Source of the DNA: Microplitis mediator | Lineage: Eukaryota; Arthropoda; Insecta; Hymenoptera; Braconidae | DNA: 64,000 nt | Assembly: GCF_029852145.1 (NCBI RefSeq) | Contig: NC_079979.1 | Coordinates: forward strand, 11,510,642-11,574,641 | Direction of reading: 5' to 3' | Shown here: positions 24,777 through 35,527 of the stretch, piece after piece | Layout: every line of letters starts with the position of its first letter | Position numbering within the stretch: the stretch's first letter is position 1 | Program-made: the position numbers and the translations under genes | Notes under the pieces: generated by a model | What the model saw: only the letters and a program-made list of their open reading frames with translations | What the model was told of the DNA's origin: nothing | Databases searched by the model: none

Positions 24777-25195
24777 CCGTTTCCTTATAATCATGCTTTG
24801 AACATTGGTATGATTTTAAAATTTGATTGTTCAACTTTGGAATTTTGTAATTCATGTAAAAATAAGTTTCTGGGAAAAGACAATGAATATTCTTGAAAGA
24901 AATTGAATGCTCTACAAAAAAAGTCTCTTAACAATTTTCGCTAAATTCACTCCTTCAAAAGTTATTCAAGATTATTGAAGTCGTTTTACATAACTTCAAC
25001 CTTGAATAACTTTTGAAGAAGTGAATTTAGCGAAAATTGTTAAGAGACTTTTTTTGTAGAGCATTCAATTTCCTTCAAGAATATTTATTGTCTTTTCCCA
25101 GGAACTTATTTTTACATGAATTACAAAATTCCAAAGTTGAACAATCAAATTTTAAAATCATACCAATGTTCAAAGCATGATTATAAGGAAACTTA
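24777..25195. repeat. ~420-bp foldback with ~195-bp arms
   Basis: The arms (about 24777-24975 and 24998-25195) are nearly perfect inverse copies; both contain AAGAGACTTTTTTTGTAGAG or its complement and ATCATGCTTTGAACATTGG or its complement. The loop is about 20 nt. An RNA from this region would form a long hairpin. Confidence 0.85.
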
Positions 25196-25427
25196 ACAGA
25201 AACGAAGTTACAGAGAGCCGAATAGGAAAAAAAAATAATTAATGAATTAATATAAAAAAAAAAATTATTATTTTAACTTATCAATTAATCAATTATCTCA
25301 ATATACTCCATTGATCATTAAAAATTTTTGAATTCAACATTATTTCGAATTAATAACAAAACAAAATTTACAATAAAACAGAAATTAATTATAATTATAA
25401 TTTTGTATATCTGGTAGATTTCTGTCT

Positions 25428-25750
25428 ACCTACTACTGGTAGAGCACTCGGCGCGATACCGAATTGGTCTGGGTTCGATTCCCAGTTCGGGCTATTTATA
25501 TTTTTCTCAATTTATCTATAAATTGTTTTATTGAGAAGGTTATTTGCATGTTTGCATGTTTAGGTTTCCACTATATTTAAATGTGGAATATTTACACGTT
25601 TAAATATAATGGAAACCTAAACATGCACAACCTCTCAATAACACAATTTATAGATAAATTGAGAAAAATATAGATAGCCCGAACTGGGAATCGAACCCAG
25701 ACCAATTCGGTATCGCGCCGAGTGCTCTACCAGTTGAGCTATCCGGCACT
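25428..25750. repeat. Tail-to-tail pair of tRNA-derived repeats
   Basis: A plus-strand tRNA-like head (about 25428-25493, 5' end damaged) and a minus-strand head (25747-25675) point at each other across their shared tails. Both have GGTAGAGCACTCGGCGCGAT and GGGTTCGATTCCCAG. The centre at about 25587 is palindromic (TTTAAATGTGGAATATTTAC). A further tail fragment lies at 25805-25882. Confidence 0.7.
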
Positions 25751-25934
25751 ATACTATATTCAGTTCAATTTGATCTACAACTTATTGAGCCACATCGTCC
25801 ATCGTACGGTAATACACCATTTAAATATAGTGGAAACCTAAACATGCAAAACCTCAATAAGACAATTTATAGATAAATTGAGAATTTTGTCTCAGACAAT
25901 TAATGTCAAGCTCTTAAAATCGATCAGAAGACTA

Positions 25935-26802
25935 CACTGTAAAAAGAGCGGTGTTAAAAATGGACTCGTTTTAACTCCGCCCGGTGTAAAAATGAAATTA
26001 CACCGCTGTAGGGGAAGTAATACACCGGTGTTAAAAATACCGGTGTTAAAGCGGGGTAACCGGTGTAAAAGCGGAGTAAAACCGGTGTAAAAGCGGGGTA
26101 ACCCGATGAAAAAAGATTTTATACAATTGTATAAAATTGTATACAAAAAATGGCCCGATCCAATTGTATACAACTATACAGAAATTGTATACAATTCTAT
26201 ACAAATTGTATAAGTCTATATAATTATATACAATTCTATATAATTGCAATATGTAGAATTGTATATAATTATATAGAATTGTATACAATTTGTATAGAAT
26301 TGTATACAATTTCTATACAAATTGTATATTATTGGATCGGGCCATTTTTTCTATCCAATTATATATAGTCTATATATAATTATACATAGTCCATATATAA
26401 TTGATAAATAATTCTTTACAATTGTATAAAATATTTTTTCATCGGGTAACTGGTGTAAAAGCGGAGTAATACCGGTGTAAAAGCGGGGTAAATTGCGTCC
26501 ACTTGGAGTATTAACTTTAAAGATTATAAAACACAAAAAATGTCAGTTCTTTGTGAAAATTAATAACAAATATCATTTATTAACAAGTATACTGATCGAG
26601 TAAGTAAAAATATTCACAAAGTAAAATATTTTAATACCGGTAAAGAATATCTACACCGGTGGCAGTGTTATTTTAACACCGGTCTAGAATATTTACACCG
26701 GTGGCGGCGTTATTTCCACACCGCTTTCGGGGGTAAATTTAATAACACCGATAATTTTTACACCTACACCGCTTGGACTTACCCCGGTGATTTTTTACAG
26801 TG
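25935..26802. mobile_element. MITE, CACTGTAAAAA ends, TSD TA
   Basis: Ends CACTGTAAAAAGAGCGGTG and TTTTTTACAGTG are inverse, flanked by TA (25933-25934, 26803-26804). The interior is an array of CCGGTGTAAAAGCGG/TTTACACCGG words. The CCCGATG element 26102-26446 is nested in it. A second CACTGTAAAA MITE with another interior word is at 45932-46136. Confidence 0.8.
26102..26446. mobile_element. Nested element, CCCGATGAAAAAA ends, flanked by TAA
   Basis: The ends match the 4442-5626 element (CCCGATGAAAAA). TAA flanks both sides (26099-26101, 26447-26449). The interior is built of ACAATTGTAT and TATACAATT words and is nearly palindromic. The same tip with a different interior word suggests mobilisation by one shared transposase. 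Confidence 0.75.
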
Positions 26803-27554
26803 TATTTTTTTTAAGAGCATGACATTAAAATGAAAATAACTAGAAAGCAATGCGAAATTCGAAAAAACTTTATTTTAAATAACTTCTAGGAAATAAAATT
26901 GTCTACAAAAAAGGTTCCACGATATTTTGTAATAGGTCTGATAGTTTCGCCGGAAAAGTATAAAGATCTCAAAATTGAATATGAATTCGACTTTAACCTC
27001 AAATAACTTTTGAACAAATCGATTTATCAAAAAATAAGAAACTGTTTCTGTAGAGCATTCAATTACCTACAAAAATATGCCTGCCAATCATTCCTATGAC
27101 GCATCGTTAGCTACTTATAAAAATCAGAAGGCGCAAAAAAAATTTTTTCCATGTTATTCTTATGGAAAATAGAAAAGTGCAATGAGGAACCTCTTAATGT
27201 TAATATTAAGAGCTCTAATTTTCACAGGCGTCTTTTTTTATCCAAATGAAACTTTGGAACCTGTTTCCGAGAAAAAAAAAAATTTGTTATTTTTTGGATC
27301 ACCCTATTGTATACAATACCGCGAAAAATTGAAGGAACAGAAAAATTTTAGAAATATTTAAATGATTTCTGGAAGGCTGTCTGTTTATGAAAACTAATCG
27401 TATCACGATTTTAACAAAAGTATTTTAAAGCTTACAATTGGTTCGAGAGGTATCGTTGAAGAAAAAATAGTAAAAAGCAGATTTTTTCGAATATCTTCGA
27501 AAAGATTGAATTGATCGACTACAAATTCTAAACAGCTCTAAAATTCAATAACAC

Positions 27555-27705
27555 CCCTGATTAAAAAAAATGATTAAAAAGTGTTTAAAATGATTTGTTT
27601 TTTAATCATTTTAAATACTTTTTAATCATTTAAATCATTTCTAATCCTATCTCTTATGGACATTTAACGTGTGAAATCATTTTTAATCATTTTTTTAAAT
27701 CAGGG
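27555..27705. mobile_element. 151-bp MITE, CCCTGATT ends, TSD AC
   Basis: Ends CCCTGATTAAAAAAAATG and CATTTTTTTAAATCAGGG are inverse, flanked by AC (27553-27554, 27706-27707). The interior repeats the word AATGATTAAAAA and its complement. Other family A copies show the empty site (AATAAAACGCGTCGAA-like). Confidence 0.75.
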
Positions 27706-27788
27706 ACGTGTCGAATCTTGCCATAATCATTGAAATCGGATCATTTCGTCGAGATATCGTTGCCGAAGAAATTTAAAAATAGTATATT

Positions 27789-27904
27789 GCACACAAAGGA
27801 ACAAAAGTAAGACATTCCAAACCGCGTCTGCAATTGCGTACCCGAACCAAAGGCGAGGGTGGCAAACTCGAGGGTTGGGACGTCTTACCTTTTTCTGTGG
27901 TGTG
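27789..27904. mobile_element. Small MITE with CACACAAAGGAAC-like ends
   Basis: A ~24-bp imperfect inverted repeat (CACACAAAGGAACAAAAGTA / ACCTTTTTCTGTGGTGTG) encloses a GC-richer core. No clear target duplication was found. Confidence 0.5.
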
Positions 27905-28787
27905 TATACGATTTTTCACGATCTGTACCTGAAAGTTTCAATTCTTGTCTCTGTTTGTGGAAGAATGACGCGTGCGCTAATTTTTATCATTTCTTTTCTC
28001 AAAAAATAAAAGAACGACTTTCTTCCCTATAAACAAGACCAGAATTTAAACTTTCGGTGCAGGTATGGTGAAAAAGTGTTTTTATCTAACTACGGCGAAG
28101 CAAAAAGGAGGGTTATGATTTTGACCAGTATGTATATATGTATAGTATTCCCAACGAAAAATTCGTTCTAAAATGGATAATGGGGGTATAGGAAATACGT
28201 GCTAAGTTATGGTGGTGGGACGACGACTTTTTGGTAGGCACGACTATATATTCATCTGTTCCTTCATAACTTCTAAACTACTTATCATAATTTGATAAAT
28301 GAAGTATCGTTCGAAGCGACTTGATCGTCCATTGGTTATTGGTTATGTGACGTCACATTAAATTGAATATGGCGCCTACTAGAGGTCATAAAGCCATGAA
28401 TTAAAAAAATTTTTATTTGAATGATGTTGTGTTGGGTATCAAATGGAAGGGCTTAATTAGCACATTTTAAAAAAATATATATATATATATATATATATTA
28501 GGGTGTGTCAAAACAAAATGATCTTTTTTTTTTCAAGGTCTCATAGTCTCAAAAGTTTCTTTGGGACCTAAAAAAAAATCCTCCTAAAGAATCAGCTCGA
28601 TATCTCGAAAATTGAGCTGGCGGTTTACAAGTTCATTTTCCCATTTAAAATACATGTAAAAAGTTTTTGTTTTAGTTTTTCGAGGAAAAATCAAAGAAAA
28701 AAATTTTTTTTCAAATTTCGAATTTGACACCCTCATAGGAAATTAAATTCCCTACAAAAATGGCTTGAATAGTCATGCTCGTAACTA

Positions 28788-29241
28788 CAATATACAAAAA
28801 GTTACAAGCCCACAAAGTTAAAAAAAAAATAATTTCTCTTTTATGTACAATAATTATTTTTACTTTTTTGTTATTAATTGGTGGTATTTTTTTCGTCTAG
28901 TTTTAATTTGCAATCTTCTATGTAAAATCTTCACTAAAATTTTCAAATTTTAAACGTTTCAGTACTTTACTTAACCGCTATAAAACATTATAATAATAAA
29001 AAAATCTATTTTATCGAGTGATTGACACAAATAATACAAAAAAATGTTAATCGTCACAGTTTTAAATTATTTTATAAATATTTCTTGCATAAAAATAGCT
29101 TTTATATGGAACAATGAAAATTAATATTAGAAGAAAAAAATACCACCAATTAATAATAAAAAAGTAAAAACAATAATTATACATAAAAGAAAAATTATTT
29201 TTTCTTTGAACTTTGGGGGCTTGTAACTTTTTTATATTGTA
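28788..29241. repeat. Hairpin with ~120-bp arms
   Basis: 28788-28910 and about 29125-29241 are inverse copies (shared ATTAATTGGTGGTATTTTTT and GTTACAAGCCC-type ends). The loop is about 215 nt. Confidence 0.7.
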
Positions 29242-31110
29242 CACTAATGGAAAAAATTAAAGGATCAAAAAAATATTCCGAATTTTTGGGCGATTTTCAA
29301 CAGGCCCTATCTTTGAGAGAAATGGTCGTACAAGAAATAAAAAAAAAAAAATTGTAGATCCAAGTGTCTACTTTTTGGATTAGAACTTAAAAATTTTTAA
29401 GCGTCAGTAGTTTTTGAGTAATCTTAGAAAAACCAGCGACAAAAAAAATTTCAAATTAAAAAAATTTTTTTTTTTTTTGGTCTCCGGGCGTGGAAAAAAT
29501 TATTTTTGCTTAACCACTATGAGGATCGGATACCTTCATTATTCAGCTTTAATTTCTTTTTTTATGGACCTTGATACGTCCACTTGTCGCCGAGATATCG
29601 GTCTTCAAATGGAAAAGAATCCTTTTGTCTTTGATTATCGATATCTCAGAAACCAATGATCGCACAGAAAGTTAGTGGTGGATTTTAAAAACTTGAATAA
29701 ATTCCCTTTAACGATTAGCCATTGCTTTTTCGAAAAAAAAATTGTTTCCTTTCGTCACATGAATTTAAAAATGCCACAAAAAAGGGCTTATTGTGGTTTT
29801 TTGGAAAATTAAGCGCTGAAACGAAAATATTGTGAAAATCGATAATGTTGACTGTGCATTTTACAGTTCAATATGTCCGCAAAAACCCTGCTGAGAGCCA
29901 GAGTAATCCAACCAGCCGTTTTTTTGTTTCACGCGATCATATTTTTGAAAAAATTAACAGATCACGTTTTTTGCTCTGAAAAGCTCATAATCTATAACAA
30001 GATGAAAACAAACATTTTTTTTGAGCTTCGTCCACAATTTTAGTGCAGACAGTGCTTAAATTTCCAAAAAAGAAGAAAGTTTTTTGTCGAAACAAAAATT
30101 TCAAAAAAAAAATTTTTTTGAATTTAATGACTGAGAGATCAGTAAAATCACGAAATGCAGCGACGTAAACGTGTTAAAAATCATTGGGTGTTGGTTTTGT
30201 AAATTTCCTGAAGTTATTCCAAATAAAAATTTTTTTGAAAAAATTTTTTTTTTGAAATTTTTGTTTCGAAGAAAAACTTTCGTCTTTTTTGGAAATTTAA
30301 GCACTGTCTGCAATAAAATTGTGGACAAAGCTTAGAAAAAATGTTTTTTTTCATCTTGTTAAAGATTATGAGCTTTTCAGAGCAAAAAACGTGATCCTTT
30401 AATTTTTTTTTAAATTTGATCGCGTGAAACAAAAAAACGGTTGGTTGGATTAATCTGGCTCTCTGCAGGGTTTTTGTGGACATATTGAACTGTAAAATGC
30501 ACAGTCAACATTATCGATTTTCACAATATTTTCGTTTCAGCGCTTAATTTTCCAAAAAACCACAAAAAGCCCTTTTTTGTGGCATTTTTGAATTCATGTG
30601 ACGATAGGAAAAAATTTTTTTTTCGAAAAAGCAATGGCTAATCGTTGAAGGGAATTTATTCAAGTTTTTAAAACCCACCATTGACTTTCTGTGCGATCAT
30701 TGGTTTCTGAGATATCGATAATCAAAGACAAAAGGATACTTTCCCATTTGAAGACCGATATCTCGGCGAGAAGTGGACGTATCAAGGTCCATAAAAAAAG
30801 AAATTAAAGCTGAATAATAAAGGTATCCGATCCTCATAGTGGTTAAGCAAAAATAATTTTTTCCACGCTCGGAGACCAAAAAAAAAAAATTTTTTTAAAT
30901 TTGAAAATTTTTTTGTCGCTGGTTTTTCTAAGATTACTCAAAAATTGCTGACGTTAAAAAATTATTAAGTTCTAATCCAAAAAGTAGACACTTGGAGCTA
31001 CAATTTCCTTTTTTTTTCTTGTACGACCATTTCTCTCAAAGTTAAAGCCTGTTGAAAATTGCCTAAAAATTTAGAATTTTTTTTTGATCCTTTAATTTTT
31101 TCCATTAGTG
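29242..31110. mobile_element. 1.87-kb near-perfect palindromic element, TSD TA
   Basis: Ends CACTAATGGAAAAAATTAAA and its complement are flanked by TA (29240-29241, 31111-31112). The inverse match runs from the ends almost to a centre near 30176. For example, TATGAGGATCGGATACCT at about 29518 is mirrored at about 30835. Matching short ORFs on opposite strands (29414-29659 and 30697-30879) arise from the palindrome and are not genes. Confidence 0.85.
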
Positions 31111-31415
31111 TAGTTACAAGCATGATTATTCAAGACATTTTTGTAGGAAATTTGATTTACTATAAGGATGTAAAATTTAAAATTGGAAAAAAAATTTTTT
31201 CTTCGATTTTTTCTCGAAAAACTACAAGAAAATTTTTTTACATGTATTTTAAATGGGAAAATGAACTTGTAAACCGCCAGCTCAATTTTTGAGATATGGA
31301 GCTGATTCTTTAGGTGGATTTTTTTTAGGTCTCAAAGAAACTTCTGAGACTATGAGACCTTGAAAAAAAAAATCATTTTGTTTTGACACACCCTAATATA
31401 TATATATATATATAT

Positions 31416-31679
31416 ATTGTAACGAATGTGAAACTGATCTTTTAAATATTTGAATAGCTAGAAAACAAATGCCTTCTTCTCTTGTTTTATAGATACGCGA
31501 CAAAAGTCAGTCAGTCTTATATTGACAGTTTAACAGCAAACATTGTATTTCAATAAACTATACATTGCTCTTGCTTTCTTTTACTGCTGTTAATTGTGGT
31601 GTTATTATTTCTAATATAAGTGTGTTATCATTGTAGTATATAAGTGATATTAATTTATAAGATACCAGTTACTACAACA
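31416..31679. mobile_element. Probable solo LTR, TGTAACGAATG...ACTACAACA
   Basis: A 264-bp block runs from TG to CA and contains AATAAA at about 31552. TATAT flanks both sides, but this lies in a TA microsatellite and carries little weight. Confidence 0.45.
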
Positions 31680-31794
<115 letters not shown>

Positions 31795-32061
31795 TATTTT
31801 TTTTATTGTTATTACACAAGTATAGTTTTTATTTTTTTTTTTTATAAACTTTGTTACTTTTCCCATCCCTGCTTATCAAGTAGTATAACCCCGGATATAA
31901 GTTGTAATAAATAATATAAATAATATAATATAATATAATATAACGTAAGAGCTTAGACATTCTTTTAATTAAATATTAGATATTATAATAAATGTAATTA
32001 AGTATTATTGTTTCTATCTTTTAATATCACGTTATCTTATTGCATTTCTTGTTGACTACTT

Positions 32062-35000
32062 TTATTCACACCTGGTAGTCTCGGCTTCTCCAAACCTGAT
32101 TTTCTCTTCAATTTTTTTAAAATAGATAGCGATTTCTTTGATTGGCTGTCCCCTTAGTAATTCTTTGCATGTGAGGTCCAGGTCTGCATCATATTTTCCA
32201 TCTGTGATGGTTTGTATTGTTTGTATGATTTTATTGCTGCATAGATTCCTGGCTTCCTTGCATTTTAACAGGTGAGAGATTGTCTCATTTTCACCACCAC
32301 ACAGTCTGCACTCCCACTCTTTCGAGTATCCTTTTTTGAGGTACCTGCCGATGTTTCCGCATCGTAGTCTCGTCCAGACCTCCTTTATCCATCCATCAAT
32401 GCTTGTCATCTTCCAATACGGCTCACACCCGTCACACGTCGTTACAAATTTGTAGTGCTGGCAGAATGTCGACCACATTATTCTCCGTTGGTTCTCTTTC
32501 TCATTTTTTTCTTTCATAGTCCTTAGTCCATTTCCTAGTCTTTCTTGGATTGTTGTTGGCTCGCTTTTTTGCCAAATGAGCTTTGGTACGTCCTGGCATT
32601 CCATGTCTTTGAATGCCTCTCTTAGAGTGGTGCCCCATTTCGAGGGCTTGCCATTGAGTAAGTTCCTGCATTCTTCTCGTAGCGCCATCTGGGGCCATCT
32701 CGAGCTTTCCATCTTGAGGATGTCCACTATGTACATGCATGCTCTTCTCCTGGTGGTGTACAGGCTACTGGGGACTCCCGCTTCAGTCTGCCAGATATAA
32801 TCAGGCGTGTTCTTTGCCACGCCAAGTGCCATTTTGTGAGCACTTGCGTATAGACGTTTAAATTCTGGATTTTGTGCCCAACCCCAGATCTCCACACCGT
32901 ACATAGCACCCGAGTTAGCCAGCGTATTGTATAGGTAGAGGCGATCATTTAGTGTATTTCTTCCGGATCTCTTTATCAATCCCCAGGTGGAGTTGAGTGC
33001 TTGTTGTGCTTTCCCAATGTTCCATTTGGTGTGCTTTTTAAAGCTGCCACCGCATGAGAACCAATATCCCAGATACTTAAATTCTTTGACCACTTCAAGA
33101 CGCTCTCCTTTATAGAACCAGTTTTTTTCTTCGTTTATTCTGCTGCCGTTTTTACAGATCATTATTTTAGTCTTTTTGGTGTTCACCAGTAGTTCATTTT
33201 TGTCTGCGTATTTTTCTAGCGCTCGATTCATGTGCCTTAAACCTTCAGCCGTGTCAGCGAGAAGAGCCTTGTCGTCTGCATACTTGGTAAGGTAGTACCT
33301 TCTGGTGCCTAGTGTAATGCCCCCAGTATTTTTTTCGGTCCAGATGTCGTCTACATCATCTGTGTAGATGTTAAATAACGTGGAGCTGAGTGCACATCCC
33401 TGTCTTACGCCTCTGTTTGACTTGAATTTTGTTGTTGTTCTGGCGTTGACAGTGACCTGGTTGTATGTGTTGCTGTATATGTGCTCTATCATACGGTACA
33501 TTTTACCTTGAACACCGGCCTTTTTTATTTTGTCCAGCAGCTTATCTCTTGGCACCCTGTCGAATGCATTTTGGTAATCAACATAGCATATGTACGCTTT
33601 CCCTCCAGGCTGTTTCAACTGGTTGTTAATTATAGCATTGACCAAAAATATGTGGTCTCTTGTGCCACGTCCAGTTCTATATCCAGCTTGGCTTTCCTTG
33701 ATGACGTTTTTTTCTTCCAGGTACTTATTCAGCCTTCTTGCCATAATGTTTGTGAGAGTTTTGTAGCCTGAGTCCAATATCGAGATTCCCCTGTAGTTTG
33801 ATACTTTATCTGGATCGCCAGCTTTGTAGATTGGTGCAATTAGGGCTGTGTCCCAGCCTGCGGGCATTGCTCCGTTTTTCCAGGTGGCATTGATGATGTT
33901 ACAAAGCTCGATTGTTCTATCCTTTGGAATATTTTTGATGAATTCTGCCGGTATACCGTCCTCACCGGCTGCCTTGTTGTTCTTCATGGCTCTTAGTGTG
34001 CTGAGTAGTTCTCTATGTGTGATTTCGGCATTCATGTGCTCGATGATTTCTTCCTCCACTGCATCATCTTCATCTGTTTGTTCATTACAATCTTGCCTTT
34101 CGTTATTGATGTTCTTTTGATTATCATTTTCTGAGTTGCTATTATCTTTGGACGCGTCATCTGTGTTCAGGAGGCTGGAAAAGTAGTCGATCCACTGCTG
34201 GTCGGTGATACCTGTGCTGGTTGCGCTGTATTTTTTACTTCTGTACTCATTCATTGTCTTCCACCATCGCGACATATTTTTACAGTTTGTCATTTCTGCC
34301 CATTTCATATCTTGCCATCTCTTTTGTTCTTTCGTTCTGGTTTCATTGAAGTTTCTCCTACTCATGTTGAGCATGAGTTTGTTTGCCTTAGATCTGTTAC
34401 ACAGATATAGCTTAAGACATCTCCAGACTTCCTTTTTGGCTCTTTTGCACTCTTGGTTATACCACACTGGCTTCGCGCTTCGTTCTTTGCTTCCGGTCGG
34501 TTTTTTGGTCATCTTACTGCTGAGAGCTGCGTTGTTGATCATTTGCTTGAGCTGATCCCATGTTACCGCTTCTTCATGTCTATCTTGCAAGTCCCAAGCT
34601 TCTGCTAGATGCTCCTGGAACTGCTCACCGTTAGCTGGACGCCAGTTGAGCTTCTTACACTTTTTCTCTCCACCACCATTGTCTACTGTCGTATGCCCTT
34701 TGTTACCGTGTTTTCCTATTAGCTCAAGTGTGACCGGAAGATGATCCGACTCTATACGTTCCTCCACCGTTAGCTTATTAATTTTTTGGATGCCCTCAAT
34801 TCCGACACTTAGGACAAGGTCTAGAACTGAAGCACAGTGCTCTTCACTTCCTCCTACAAATGTGACTTTTCCTTGGAGATCACCATTCACACTTCCGTTC
34901 ACTATGCTAATACCTAGCTCCTCGCAAAGCTTCAGGAGCATTCGACCCTCGGAGTTGACTGTGGTATCTTGGGAGTTTCTTATGTTGTGCATTGGTGCCT

Positions 35001-35508
35001 CGCCATCGCTTGCTGTGTACCCAGGCTCAGTGCCAATTCTGGCGTTGCAGTCCCCAATTACATAGGTTATGAGGCCTTCGCTGACTCCCTCATAAATTTT
35101 GTCTCTCAGCTCTTTAATTATTCTGCCAAGTCCAAAATTGTTATACAACGTGATGATGTAGAGCTCTTTGGATTGGAGACAGAGTCCATAGCTCCACCTA
35201 CATACCTTCCAATCGCTCTTGATGCCGTTTTTGATGCCAACCATTTGTCCGCCGCTTGCTTTGCCTCTCGTTCCTGTCTTTTTAGTTGCAGGGTTGGACG
35301 ACCATTCAAACATTTTGCTGAGTTTCTTTTTTTCCTTGTCGTCGTTTTTTTCTGTCACCCATGTTTCCTGGAGAATAATAATATCTGCCTTCTCGATGTA
35401 TTTTTTTGCTGTTATTGCCTTCTTAGAGCCTGCAATATTCCAGAGGGTGGTCTTGGTGTATTCTTCATTTTTGGTAGTTGTATTCAAGAAATGGCAGGAG
35501 TTCACCTC
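32062..35508 (-). CDS. LINE ORF2: endonuclease, reverse transcriptase, CCHC
   Basis: The frame is open for about 1147 residues. An apurinic-type endonuclease occupies roughly residues 20-265 (LQETW with E47, GDCNAR at 151-156, ESDHLPV near 252). The RT covers about 505-815 (NKAAGEDGIPAEFI, YRGISILDSGYKTL, QAGYRTGRGTRDHI, VDYQNAFDRVPRDKL, VRQGCALSSTLFN, catalytic YADD at 742-745). A C-terminal zinc knuckle CRLCGGENETISHLLKC (C-x2-C-x8-H-x3-C) begins near 1066. The protein nicks target DNA and copies the element RNA. Oddity: no ATG occurs before residue 65, downstream of the catalytic E47, so initiation must be non-AUG or linked to ORF1 termination. Confidence 0.92.
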   Translation of the reverse strand, partial: EVNSCHFLNTTTKNEEYTKTTLWNIAGSKKAITAKKYIEKADIIILQETWVTEKNDDKEKKKLSKMFEWSSNPATKKTGTRGKASGGQMVGIKNGIKSDWKVCRWSYGLCLQSKELYIITLYNNFGLGRIIKELRDKIYEGVSEGLITYVIGDCNARIGTEPGYTASDGEAPMHNIRNSQDTTVNSEGRMLLKLCEELGISIVNGSVNGDLQGKVTFVGGSEEHCASVLDLVLSVGIEGIQKINKLTVEERIESDHLPVTLELIGKHGNKGHTTVDNGGGEKKCKKLNWRPANGEQFQEHLAEAWDLQDRHEEAVTWDQLKQMINNAALSSKMTKKPTGSKERSAKPVWYNQECKRAKKEVWRCLKLYLCNRSKANKLMLNMSRRNFNETRTKEQKRWQDMKWAEMTNCKNMSRWWKTMNEYRSKKYSATSTGITDQQWIDYFSSLLNTDDASKDNSNSENDNQKNINNERQDCNEQTDEDDAVEEEIIEHMNAEITHRELLSTLRAMKNNKAAGEDGIPAEFIKNIPKDRTIELCNIINATWKNGAMPAGWDTALIAPIYKAGDPDKVSNYRGISILDSGYKTLTNIMARRLNKYLEEKNVIKESQAGYRTGRGTRDHIFLVNAIINNQLKQPGGKAYICYVDYQNAFDRVPRDKLLDKIKKAGVQGKMYRMIEHIYSNTYNQVTVNARTTTKFKSNRGVRQGCALSSTLFNIYTDDVDDIWTEKNTGGITLGTRRYYLTKYADDKALLADTAEGLRHMNRALEKYADKNELLVNTKKTKIMICKNGSRINEEKNWFYKGERLEVVKEFKYLGYWFSCGGSFKKHTKWNIGKAQQALNSTWGLIKRSGRNTLNDRLYLYNTLANSGAMYGVEIWGWAQNPEFKRLYASAHKMALGVAKNTPDYIWQTEAGVPSSLYTTRRRACMYIVDILKMESSRWPQMALREECRNLLNGKPSKWGTTLREAFKDMECQDVPKLIWQKSEPTTIQERLGNGLRTMKEKNEKENQRRIMWSTFCQHYKFVTTCDGCEPYWKMTSIDGWIKEVWTRLRCGNIGRYLKKGYSKEWECRLCGGENETISHLLKCKEARNLCSNKIIQTIQTITDGKYDADLDLTCKELLRGQPIKEIAIYFKKIEEKIRFGEAETTRCE

Positions 35509-35527
35509 TCAGATCATCCCATCTCCA

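Larger units (their letters stand above)
24500..27306. mobile_element. Old long-inverted-repeat element with nested inserts
   Basis: The left ~140 bp (containing GTGAAAATTTGAGCCCTTAA) resembles the reverse complement of the right ~170 bp (27140-27306, GTGAAAATTAGAGCTCTTAA). A TA run lies at the left flank. Divergence is high. The inside holds a hairpin (24777-25195), paired tRNA-derived repeats (25428-25882) and a CACTG MITE (25935-26802). Boundaries are approximate. Confidence 0.45.
27307..28498. other. Repeat-derived non-coding DNA
   Basis: Stretch 27430-27780 is a copy of the ~160-bp family A repeat, split by the MITE 27555-27705. A second small MITE is at 27789-27904. The remainder (27905-28470) has no recognisable feature and ends in a TA run. 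Confidence 0.5.
28499..31396. mobile_element. Outer foldback element, TTAGGGTGTGTC ends
   Basis: Inverted ~300-bp arms begin TTAGGGTGTGTCAAAAC and end at 31396, with TA runs on both sides, so a TA duplication is likely but not provable. The arms include GGTCTCATAGTCTCA. A smaller hairpin (28788-29240) and the large palindrome 29242-31110 are nested inside. No transposase was found. Confidence 0.7.

Noticed and set aside
29414..30879. Matching ORFs with DTSTCRRDIGLQM-type peptide on both strands
   Set aside because: Created by the palindrome; no start context, domain or homologue recognised.
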